Notes under the pieces: model-generated
The model's database searches: none
What the model was told of the DNA's origin: nothing
What the model saw: the letters and a program-made list of their open reading frames with translations, nothing else
DNA from: Helichrysum umbraculigerum
Taxonomy: Eukaryota > Streptophyta > Magnoliopsida > Asterales > Asteraceae
Direction of reading: 5' to 3'
Assembly: GCA_949592205.1 (NCBI GenBank)
Contig: CATIUR010000018.1
Location: 839,501 to 903,500, forward strand
Length of the DNA stretch: 64,000 nt
Shown here: in pieces, positions 22,234 through 32,871 of the stretch
Layout of the letters: the number at the start of each line of letters is the position of its first letter
Numbering within the stretch: position 1 is the stretch's first letter
Program-made: the position numbers and the translations under genes

Positions 22234-24684
22234 TGTGACACCCGTCAATTTAGGACTAAAATTTAGTGCCTAATCAAGTTTTAATACATGTAATTAGTTC
22301 TGTGTTAGGCTAATTAATGTATCAATTATTATATATAATGTTGAATATATATCTACACAATTTTGCGGTTTGTTTAAATCGTACGAGTTTCAAATCGAAT
22401 GAATTTCGATACAATAAATACGGACGTTGGTGAACAATTTAACTAAATAACATAACGTTATTTAATGGAGCCATTATATCTCAAGAATATTATTTTGTAA
22501 TATTTCAGTTTAAACAGTATCGTATAAATAACAATTTACTTAGTTAAATTATAAACACGCGCGACAAAACAAAACGAGTTTGAGTTATAATTTATAACTA
22601 CAACCTAAAGTACTTTAATAAAAATACTTCAACCAAATCATCGGGAATTAATTCGTATTTTGAAACGTATATTTAAACATATAAAATAAATATTTAACGT
22701 ATAAACGATCGGGAAAACGAACACCACACGGGGCACAATAACAGGGAACGAAAAAGTGGAGGTTAAAACCCCCACCTTCTTTTTCTTTCCTCACTCACCA
22801 ACTCAATTTCTCTTTCTCTATCTCTTTTTCTCTCTAATTTAAACAACCACCAAAATCTCACCAATCTTCAAAATAAATACACGAAACGACCTCGAATCAT
22901 CATAATTTTCGGAGAAAAGGAACCACCACGCAACGATCTACAAACCTATCTTTTCGGATTTTCAATCCGACACCGCGTAAGTTTCCGACAAATTCTCGAA
23001 ATCTCTTGTTTTAACTTGTTTTTACATATTTATGAGTTATATAACATGTATATGTCCAAATATATGAAGAAAACACGATTTTACAACCTAAAAATGAGTT
23101 TGATTTGGGTTTAGGGTTTAAAAATTTTGTCAGTCGAAAGTTTCTGGACTGATGTTCTTCAATGCGACACAAGCCTTGTGTCGCATACTATGTCGTATTT
23201 TGGCCGTTATGTCGCATCTTGTGTCGTACCAAACCTGTAGTGTCGTAACTCATGCGACACAATATTGTGTCGTACTCTGTGTCGCAAACTATGTCGTATT
23301 CTATACGACACAACCACTATGTCGCTATTGATTTAGCATTCCGAACCTATGCGACACAACTCTTGTGTCGTATAGGTATTATGTCGCATCTATAATGCGA
23401 CACAACCGTTGTGTCGCATGACGTGTCCTTGTGTCGCATATAGTGTCGCAAAACACAGCAGATTTGCAATTTAATTCCAAGCTAAGTGTTAGACATTTGG
23501 AACTTCAAACGATTAAACAAAATAACTTCTAAGGGACATTGAAACATGTTTTTCAAGCATAACACTTCAAACCAATATAGATATGTCGAGATTATTATTT
23601 CAGCTAAACCACCAACGGGCCGTACGCGTTTTCAAAACATACTTCAAAAATCAAACAAGTCATGGTAACTTGTGTCAATTCAATCAAACAAGTCGTAGTA
23701 ACTTGTAACAAAACAATCAACTTAATCGTAGTAATTTGGATATATATATATAGTTGTATAACAACTACAAAGGTAGTCTTTCGAGATACCGGTACAATTA
23801 ATAACAATCAAGTGTCATGAACACATTCAGGTTTCAAGTCCTTGGACATCAATTCACAGCTAATTACTTCAAGTTTATTAAATTAAACACTTCAAGACTC
23901 AGGTGAGTTTCATGGCCCCATTTTCACTATTTTACAACTAGGAGTGTGATATTACTGCTCTGTTTTATTTTACAAGTAGAACGCAAGTACCAACCTCCAA
24001 ATACTACATGAGTTTCAAGCTAATCAATTTAAAGTCCTCTATAGCATAGTCTCTAATATTTTTAGCGTGAATGTTAGTATATGATATCATATGGGATTGA
24101 CCATCCTCATCCGGGTTAGCACGCACTAACCGGTCAAACGGATGTATTAGCATTTGGGAAGACGAGTGTGGATTAGACACTCGTAGGAGGCAAAACTAGT
24201 TAGGTTTCCTTAATTGGACCTAGCGCTCTAGTTAAGCTCAGACTATGTGCTCATGGATTGTATAACTTTTATTTTGCTTAATTGCATTTTAAATTCAATA
24301 TAAATCTTGCGGTTCTTACATCTATACATTGACATACAAACCTGTGAGCTCACCAGCGTTTCGCTGACCCATTTTAGTATTTATCACAGGTACCCAGCAG
24401 TAGGTTGGCTGCTCAGGCAGGGACTTTTAGCTCGAGTCATCATACATACAACTAGAGATTTGATTGCATTATTATATTTTGTAAAAGTAATTATGCTATG
24501 TAATCTCTCAATTTCAGGAACCGAGCTAATGTAACATTATTTTTGATGTAAACGTTTACTTTATTAATACAAGTTTAAAACGACGCATATAGTGGTCGTT
24601 CATTGTATATCTTATGTGCTTTGTATATTGATTAGTGACACCCAAATCGAGCTTCCGCAAATCATTAAATTTGGGGGTGTCACA
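22234..24684 (+). repeat. Element B 5' LTR
   Basis: 2451 bp, TGTGACACCC...GGTGTCACA. Possible TATA motif TATAAAATAAA at 22680-22690, matched in the A LTR. Contains a palindromic array of TGCGACACAA/TTGTGTCGCA motifs at about 23160-23460 and the terminal GCTTCCGC hairpin at 24639-24683. A 75-codon open frame (24307-24534) is shared with A but is not proposed as a gene. Confidence 0.95.
23160..23460. repeat. Palindromic TGCGACACAA array in the B LTR
   Basis: More than a dozen GCGACACAA and TTGTGTCGC units, several forming perfect hairpins such as TGCGACACAA next to TTGTGTCGCA. The 3' LTR copy is at 43325-43625. Confidence 0.88.
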
Positions 24685-24686
24685 GA

Positions 24687-24700
24687 TTGGTATCAGAGCC
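24687..24700 (+). other. Element B primer binding site (tRNA-iMet)
   Basis: TTGGTATCAGAGCC two bases after the LTR, identical to that of element A. Confidence 0.93.
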
Positions 24701-24740
24701 TAAGGTTATAGTGAACTAGGTTGCATTTAGTGGGCCTAGA

Positions 24741-27150
24741 TGATATCGCGTAAAAAGTCACGTTTTTACTGCCGATATCTCTCTCATTCTGGAACGATTC
24801 TTGGCATATTGACTCAAACACAGCACAAATCAGTAACATTATGCCAAGATAGTCAAAACGAGGTTGCACGATAAAAATCGAGCAAAACGGTCGAGAAACG
24901 AAGATTCCACAAACGTTTGAAGATTCAGGGCTTAAAAACGAGATTTCAAGACTAAAGGGCCCTCCATCAACATCCGATATTTCCAAGATGTTCGTTTTTA
25001 AAATTCGAATCCAACGAAAGAAGAATCAACCAAAACGGGTGAAAAATGAAGATTTCGCGCCCGCCGGAAGATCCAAATGATCCGTACGCAATATCTGGAG
25101 CTAGGGACCTCATTTTCAGGCATATCCTATGTCAAAATCTTCGTTTTTGAATTACGAATCCAACAAAAAAAAGAATCAACTCAAATGGACGTATAACGAA
25201 GAAAACACGCACGAATCAAGAAACGAAGCAAAAGATTGCGCAACGGGGCGGGGTGGGGCCCACCGCCACCGGCCACCAGCCAGCCGCCGCCGGCCACCTG
25301 GCTGGCGCCGCCGGCCACCCTACCCCCATCCCGGTTTCCGTTTTTGGCAAGTTTTGGTACCCGGTTCGCCTACTTTTCGCGTTGTACGGTACCCGGTTCG
25401 CCTACTTTTCGCATTGTACAAGCCACTTTTGGAAAGTCTTCTAACATGAGCCTCAAGGATAACTTGTGCTAATGTGAGCCAAAGCTCACCTAATAATAGG
25501 AGGCTTTTGGTTCATTTGAGACACACCAACATATGCACACTTCCTAGAATATTTCACACTTTCTCACCATCCATTCTTTTCTTTCTTTATTGTAATACTT
25601 CCTTGGTTAATTAGACTAGCTAATTAACTAGTCAAGGAAGATTTGTACGGAGGTGCTCCGGGACGCATTTGTAGCTACGAGTTATTGTATTTCTTTATCA
25701 GGTTTTTAATCTATCTTCCATATTTAATTATGTCCTTTCTTTCTTTAATAAATTTAAATATGCATGCTAGAATTGCCATGATTTGCTAAATAACTCAATT
25801 GTTTGCTATGATAGTCGTTTAGGAAAGATTTAAATATGTGATTATAATGTATGCTATGAGATTACGGGTGCTTTGTATCATGAATAGATGTAGGAATTGA
25901 ATCTTTATTGTTTATCTGCCCAACTCATGTTGTGACTAAAACCTTATCCAAAAATGAACGTAGCTAACTCATAGGGTACTGGTCACTTAGTTATACTATG
26001 TTTGATTGAATCATTGAGCTCGGCATGGCCGGTGTTCTCTAGACCAAATTAGGATCCAAGAGACACGGAATATGGGAATAGAGGTAGATTAAGATTTAAT
26101 TTGGACAGACGGTATTTTTGAGACAACTTTCGGAATATCCTCGATTTAATTAATACATTTGTATGCTTAGGTTTAACTATTGTCTTGATTGTCTTATTGC
26201 ATGTTCTTGTTTGATTGTTGCCTTAGGATTATCGTACTAGTAAAATACACCTAGCCTTAATTGTCGTGAAATAACATGACGGCCCCTATTCAACTGTTCT
26301 TCGATATAGTACTGGAAATGCTTATGGCAAAGTACAAACGTATGGAAGTCGAGAACGACCGAAGGTAGTTGTGTTATGGATTAATTAACAAACGTATTAC
26401 TTAAGTTTCTATTTGCATTATAAACCACCCCTGTCTTGTTACATACTTGAGTAATGTTGATAATTCATACGAATAAGTGATGACATCTTATCTGACCGCT
26501 TAGACCAGTTCTTCCAACTTATTCCGACGAGGGTTAAACCCGTTTACAAGATTGTTTATTCAACAAACTGTGCCATGATTCGGACGTCTATGATGACCGA
26601 GATTGGGGAATAGGATTCGAGATTAACTGTCAGATAATACGGACATGCATTTGAGAGAACTTTCGGTGTATGCTTTAATATATTCTGCAACCCACGGGAC
26701 ATTCTATTCGCCTAATTGTGGACACCTCCGCGTTAGCCCGATAGTAGGATTGTAGCAATAACTCACATTAACTTATGAACCTATCATCATTAGAACTCTT
26801 CACATTTTAATATCACCTGAACCACTTCATAGTAGACAATCGCTTTTAACTGCTGAACGCCCGAAGTAACCTCCATATCCATTTCTGATTTAATTTAGTT
26901 TAACCTTAGAGTAGAAAACCCAAAATCCAAATCAACTCCCTTCCGCCCTAGCTAAATTCATAAAAGTTTCTAATTTCTCCTAGTTTCAATTTGTCGCGCT
27001 TTGAAGAACGATCATAGGTCACACTTATCCTTGCTAGCCCTTAGATTAGCAATAATAGTAACCCTAGGCCCCAGCCTTATAAATTTAAAAACCCACTGCT
27101 GGTGCCCGGATAGTCATCGTTAACGACACCGACCTGTTCGGGCGCCAACA
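24741..27150 (+). repeat. Element C 5' LTR
   Basis: 2410 bp, TGATATCGCG...GCGCCAACA. Carries a GC-rich palindromic stretch (25245-25325), two 32-bp tandem units starting GGTACCCGG (25356-25387, 25388-25419) and, where the partner LTR has CCTATAAATAGG, the altered CCTAATAATAGG (25489-25500), so the presumed TATA box of this promoter copy is damaged. Small open frames in the GC-rich part are not genes. Confidence 0.93.
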
Positions 27151-27156
27151 AGTTTT

Positions 27157-27174
27157 TGGCGCCGCTGCCGGGGA
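27157..27174 (+). other. Element C primer binding site (tRNA-Asp type)
   Basis: TGGCGCCGCTGCCGGGGA six bases after the LTR, identical to the primer site of element D. Confidence 0.9.
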
Positions 27175-27316
27175 GCGTCGGCAACCGATTTTAGGAAGTT
27201 ATTGACTTTAGTATTTAGCGATCCTTTTGAAAGATTAACATCAATCAAAAGTTACTTTTTGCATTTAGGATTAATTTAGGATTAGAATAGTTTTAGTTAA
27301 CCACCTTTCGTCAACC

Positions 27317-28822
27317 ATGTCAACACCTTACCCTGATTGGACCCAGCTTTTGGTTGTTCCTTCACCTATTAAACGCTTACCTTCCTCAAAACAACTTTTA
27401 CCACTTTTTATTCTTGAACAAAATCTTGTAAACAAAAGGAATGACGAGTTTCAAGACAACATTGATGCCATGATGAGAATTTCCAACAAATTAATTTCTA
27501 ACATGGAGTCTATTTTGGAAAACTTGAACTTTATTGAGGAAAGTACGTCGGCAACTACCATTTAACCCAATGATGTGTTAATTGTCACTAGGGGAGGAAA
27601 AATAACCAAAGTTGATCCTCCACCACCAGATAACACCCCCGAAAACACTTCTTCGCCCACACCTACACCAAGTGAACATGTGTCAATCGACATCCCTGTC
27701 ACAACACCTGACTCATCACCAACCAAAACTCCGGATTATGTACCTCGCATGAGAATACCTTATCCCGGTAGACTTAAGAAGGAAAAGCAAGAAGCCCAAT
27801 TCGGTAAATATCTGGAAATGTTTAAAAGCTTGCACTTGAATGTTAGACTATTAGATGCTTTAGTAGAAATGCCCACATGTGCCAAATTCTTTAAAGAACT
27901 TCTTTCAAACAAAGAAAAACTTAGGCAAATAGTTAGTTTACCCTTAGATGCTGAATGCTCTTTAATTGTACAACATGGTCTTCCACCTAAGTTAGGAGAC
28001 ACTGGACGTTTTACAATACCTTGTTTTCTCCAAGATATCCAAATTAGTAATGCTTTAGCTGACCTAGGTGCTAGTGTTAATCTCATGCCTTATTCCCTCT
28101 ATAAGAAATTAGGATTAGACAACCTACTGCCTACTCATATGACCATTCAATTAGCAGACAGATCAGTTAAACTCCCTCGAGGAATTGCTGAAGATGTCAT
28201 GGTCAAGGTCGATAAGTTCGTCTTTCCAGTAGACTTCATCATCATGGATATAGAGGAAGACACCCACATCCCACTCATCCTTGGCAGACCATTCTTAAAT
28301 ACTGCCAAGGCCGTAATCGACGTAAACGAAAAATCTTCAAAACTAAGAGTCGGGAAAGAGGAGGTCACCTTTAATGTCGATCGATTAATGAAGCAACCCC
28401 TGGAAGAGGACCTTGGTTTGTGCGACACTATGCAGGACATCTTTGACGAACATCTCCACGAAGTGTTAGCACTATCCAGCCAGAACCCGATACCTACCAC
28501 AGTAGTCACCATTCGAAGATTATATGACGAGGATCCTGGGCTGCAGTCCGCAATCACTTCGCCAGCAAATTCTGAAGAACTTCTATTTCCCTTGTTTGAA
28601 AAGGAGCTGTCTTGCACCAATGGCAAAACAATAGCCGTCCCATTGGGATGCGGTACACCGATACCTTGGCTAAAAAGAGATACATCCACACTCGATGCCT
28701 CGAATCCAGCTCCTTCAATTAAAGAAATCCTGGATTCCTTCAAGGGAATGAGTATTGAGCCACCACCATTTGAATCTAAAATTAATCAACCAACCCGAAC
28801 CTCTATCATTTCCAAACCCTGA
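27317..28822 (+). pseudogene. Element C gag remnant and protease
   Basis: One frame with an in-frame TAA at 27563-27565. The first 82 residues (MSTPYPDWTQ) end in a helical, Glu/Asn-rich stretch resembling only the C-terminus of Athila gag; the capsid domain that element D still shows is absent. From 27575 the frame has a proline-rich linker, RIPYPGRLKK, then an aspartic protease in which the active site reads LADLGASVNLMPYSLY (about residue 160) and the family motif LILGRPFLNTA. It ends at 28822 because of a frameshift near 28790; the continuation lies in the next frame from 28755. Confidence 0.85.
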
Positions 28823-29636
28823 ATTAACCATAAACCAATCCTCAACCGCTCAATTTCAAGAATTCCAATTCACCGACAACGGAGAAATTATTCTCACCCG
28901 AAATGACAAAGTATCCTCATCATCGGTCAACAAATACGAGCTAAAGACGAACGAATTTTCAAACCAAACCGAATGGGTCGAAATAGCATCAATCTCTACA
29001 TCCGAACCTGAGATAGACGAGGCACCTTTCCAAGCTGAATATGAGAAGCTGAACAGAGACGAAATAGCTAGAATGAAGCCGTCTATTGAGGAACCACCAA
29101 ACTTGGAATTAAAAGAATTACCACCTCACCTTGAATACGCTTACCTCCAAGGAACCTCCCAACTTCCGGTGATAATCTCAAAGGAGTTGAAACCAAAAGA
29201 GAAAGCTCAGCTAGTTGATGTGTTGAAATCACACAAGAAGGCAATCGCATGGAAAATTTCTGACATACAAGGAATTAGTCCCAACTATTGCACGCATAAA
29301 ATCCTAATGGAGAACGATTTCAAACCATCAGTTCAAAGGCAGAGGCGAGTAAACCCTAAAATTCAAGACGTAGTGAAACAAGAGGTTATCAAACTCTTGG
29401 ATGCTGGACTAATATACCCAATTTCTGACTCACCTTGGGTTAGCCCTGTTCAAGTCATCCCAAAGAAAGGAGGAATGACGGTCATTACAAACGAAGAAAA
29501 TGAGCTCATACCAACTCGGACCGTCACCGGTTGGAGGGTTTGTATTGACTACCGGAAGTTAAACGAAGCAACTCGCAAGGATCACTTTCCACTTCCGTTC
29601 ATTGACCAAATGCTCGAGAGGCTATCTGGAAACTAA
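28755..29636 (+). pseudogene. Element C pol, N-terminal part of reverse transcriptase
   Basis: Shifted by one base from the protease frame. Encodes the connector and the first reverse-transcriptase blocks, including WKISDIQGISP, QRRVNPKIQDVVKQE, SPWVSPVQVIPKKGG and WRVCIDYRKLNEATRKDHFP. It stops at TAA 29634-29636; the same frame continues with LDGFSGYFQIP, so this stop is a point mutation within the reverse-transcriptase core. The internal TAA and the upstream frameshift prevent a full-length Pol. Confidence 0.88.
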
Positions 29637-32015
29637 TTCTACTGTTTCCTTGATGGATTCTCCGGTTATTTCCAAATTCCGCTCGATCCGAAAGACCAGG
29701 AGAAGACGACGTTTACATGCCCGTATGGAACGTTCGCATATCGACGAATGCCATTTGGATTATGCAATGCACCTGCAACATTTCAAAGATGCATGGTTGC
29801 AATTTTCCATGACATGATCGAACAATGCATGGAAGTCTTCATGGACGACTTCTCTGTCTTTGGAGACTCTTTTGCATCTTGTTTATCCAACCTCGATAGG
29901 ATGCTCGCCAAGTGTGAAGAATCAAATCTCGTTTTGAATTGGGAAAAATGTCACTTTATGGTAAAGGAAGGAATAGTCTTAGGACATAGAATATCAAAGT
30001 CAGGAATCGAAGTAGACAAAGCCAAAGTCGAAACTATTGCGAAACTCCCACCACCCACCAACGTTAAAGCCATTCGAAGTTTTCTAGGCCACGCTGGGTT
30101 CTACCGTCGTTTTATCAAGGACTTCTCCAAGATCTCTCGACCTATTACCCACCTTTTAGGAAAAGATATCAAATTCGCATTTGACGAAGGTTGTATGAAA
30201 GCCTTTGACTACCTAAAGAAAGAGCTAACTAATGCACCAATCATGGTCGCTCCGGACTGGAGCCTTCCATTTGAAATCATGTGCGATGCAAGCGATTTCG
30301 CTATAGGAGCAGTTCTCGGGCAACAGAAGGATAACCACTTTCGACCAATCTACTACGCTAGCAAAACTCTCACAGATGCTCAAGAAAATTATACAACCAC
30401 CGAAAAGGAGCTGCTAGCTGTAGTATTCGCCTTTGATAAATTTCGATCCTACCTGATATTGTCAAAGACAACAGTATACACGGATCACTCAGCTCTGAAA
30501 TATCTCTTCAAAAAGCAAGACGCAAAACCACGACTGTTACGATGGATTCTACTCCTACAAGAATTTGACATTGAAATAAAAGATAAAAAGGGAGCAGAGA
30601 ATGTCGCCGCAGATCATCTGAGTCGACTTGAAAATCCATCAATGGAACAACTTACAGAAGGGGACATCAAAGATCGATTTCCAGAAGAGCAGTTAATGAG
30701 TTTAGGAGGACAATTGCAAGGATCACAATTTACGGATGATCCTTGGTTTGCAGACATAGCCAATTTCGTAGTTGGAGGGATCACAAGAAAAGGAATGCCG
30801 TCATCACAAAGACAAAGGTTCTTCCGCGATGTCAAGCACTACTTTTGGGATGATCCATATTTGTTTAAGGTCTGTCCCGACCAGATTATAAGAAGATGTG
30901 TCAACGGGAGGGAAGCCGAACACATTCTTCATCAAAGCCATCATGGACCCACCGGAGAACACCAAGCAGCCAACTTGACAGCAAAGAAAGTATATGACTC
31001 AGGATTCTATTGGCCAACTATTTTCAGAGACGCCCAAGACTTGGTAAAACGTTGCGATATTTGCCAAAGGTTTGGAAATATCACAACGCGTAACGAAATG
31101 CCGTTAACGAATATCCAAGCATGTGAAATATTTGATATATGGGGATTAGATTTCATAGGACCATTTCCGAAATCTTACGGAAAAGAATACATTCTAGTAG
31201 CTGTCGATTACGTGTCAAGATGGGCAGAAGCTCAAGCCTTTCCAACAAATGACTCAAGAGTAGTAACCAAGTTCTTAAAACAGCTGTTCTGTCGGTTTGG
31301 AACACCTCGGGCGATCATCAGTGATCGAGGCACGCACTTTTGCAATACTCAGTTTATGAAATTATTGCAACAGTATGGTGTTACTCACAAAACCTCTACG
31401 GCCTACCACCCACAGACGAATGGGCAAGCAGAAATTACAAACCGAGCACTAAAAAGAATCTTGGAACGAACAGTAGGTCAACACAAAGAAAGATGGGTAG
31501 ATAAGCTAGATGATGCTTTATGGGCATTCCGGACAGCCTACAAAACACCCTTAGGAACAACTCCCTATAGGCTCGTGTATGGTAAAGCATGTCATCTCCC
31601 GATCGAACTCGAATACAAAGCTTACTGGGCACTGAAGAACTGTAGTTTAGATCCAACGATAACAGGAACACACCGAAGAATGCAACTGAATGAACTAGCG
31701 GAATTACGGGATCAAGCCTACGAAAGTTCCTACAAATTTAAGGAAAGAACCAAACTGTTTCACGATTCCAAGCTCCGCCCCACACGCTTCAATCCAGGTG
31801 ATAAAGTTCTACTCTTTAACTCCCGATTTAAAAAGTTTTCTGGTAAGTTCAAAATGCGGTGGAGCGGCCCTTTTACAATCTCTAAAGTATTTCCTTATGG
31901 TGCCATAGAACTCGAGGCCCCAGACGGAAATTTCAAAGTAAACGGTCACCGACTAAAACACTACGTAGAAGACTTTCCCTCAACTGAGGAAGTCTACAAC
32001 TACGAATCATCTTAA
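29637..32015 (+). pseudogene. Element C pol: RT core, RNase H, integrase
   Basis: Continues the frame after the 29634 stop; the first ATG is at 29748. Visible in order: RT motifs YRRMPFGLCNAPATFQ and FMDDFSVFGD (~residue 31 from 29748), RNase H (CDASDFAIGAVLG, YTDHSALKYL; ~179-275), integrase zinc-binding H-H-C-C ending CDICQR (~395-440), and the integrase catalytic core with Asp in WGLDFIGP, Asp in IISDRGTHF and Glu in TNGQAEITN (~464-562), then the C-terminal GDKVLLFNSRF region. All catalytic residues I can place are present, so this part decayed little. Stop TAA at 32013. Confidence 0.92.
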
Positions 32016-32208
32016 TATATTAGTAGTCATCAAAAAGTCAAGCTACGAGACTCGATAAACAAAGCGCTCTTGGGAGGCACCCCAAGCCTATCTTATGTTT
32101 TCAGCATTAATTTTATTTTCCCATTGTGTTTAAGCTAATCCAATTTTCTATGCAGTACCTCATAAAGGACTAATGATCTTAGACCATTAACCTTTCATAT
32201 TTTTCAGG

Positions 32209-32871
32209 ATGAGTTCGCAGTCAGACAGAGCACGAGCCCCCAGACAGAGATGCTCGCATACCATGCACCACTCCCGGAGTTCATCACCGGGTAGTAGCAT
32301 GAGGACCGTCAGAGGATCCCAGTCACCACCTCCTAGTTTGGATGAGATCTCAGCAGACTTGGTGGAGGTGCACGTTCAGGAGTCATTCCTGTTACGTCCC
32401 ATCCAGGCCAGGTTACCTTCATCTCACCAACCAGCGGGACAGACCGCAGGGACCTCCAGAGTACCCATCTTTGAGCATGGGGTTACAACTGCGGACCCTG
32501 CTGTCACTTGGTCTATACTGAGAGCCCTTAAGGTCCAGCACACCGCCATCTCTGAGATCCACACTGCTTTAGGCTTTACCTCTACACCTGTGTGCCCCTT
32601 TCAGATGGGACCTGATCCCGCTCCGCACATTCCACCATGGGATTTATTCCCATCTTGGAGCTTGACTGCGCAGGACCACCCCACTTTTATGGTCTCACTA
32701 GAGGAGGAGACTGCTGCACTGGAAGCTTGGATCCATGATCCAGAGGATGGTACTGCATCTCCTGTCTATACCATCGAGGAGTCAGCATCTCCTACATCGA
32801 TCGTGGAAAACACGATCTTTATGGATGATGACTTCACCGACTGGGAGGCGCTCTATGCTGACACGGATTAG
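32209..32871 (+). CDS. Element C downstream ORF, unknown protein at the env-like position
   Basis: 220 codons starting MSSQSDRARA, 194 bases after pol. The position matches the env-like ORF of Athila elements, but I see none of the env-like core motifs readable in element E, no signal peptide and no membrane segment. The N-terminus is Ser/Arg/Pro-rich; the C-terminus is acidic. The start is preceded by TTTCATATTTTTCAG, a good splice-acceptor-like sequence, which would suit expression from a spliced subgenomic RNA; this is inference. It could be a deletion derivative keeping only the end of an env-like gene. It is open while pol is broken. Confidence 0.55.
   Translation: MSSQSDRARAPRQRCSHTMHHSRSSSPGSSMRTVRGSQSPPPSLDEISADLVEVHVQESFLLRPIQARLPSSHQPAGQTAGTSRVPIFEHGVTTADPAVTWSILRALKVQHTAISEIHTALGFTSTPVCPFQMGPDPAPHIPPWDLFPSWSLTAQDHPTFMVSLEEETAALEAWIHDPEDGTASPVYTIEESASPTSIVENTIFMDDDFTDWEALYADTD

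Noticed and set aside
23160..23460. Possible CRISPR-like array of regularly repeated motifs in LTRs
   Set aside because: Units are short, irregularly spaced and in both orientations, the genome is a plant, and no cas-like gene exists.
25129..25472. Pro/Arg-rich frames of 63-106 codons in the C LTRs (also 34824-35167, and 21402-21783 in E)
   Set aside because: They come from the GC-rich palindromic stretch and tandem repeats of the LTR, appear in several frames at once and carry no domain.
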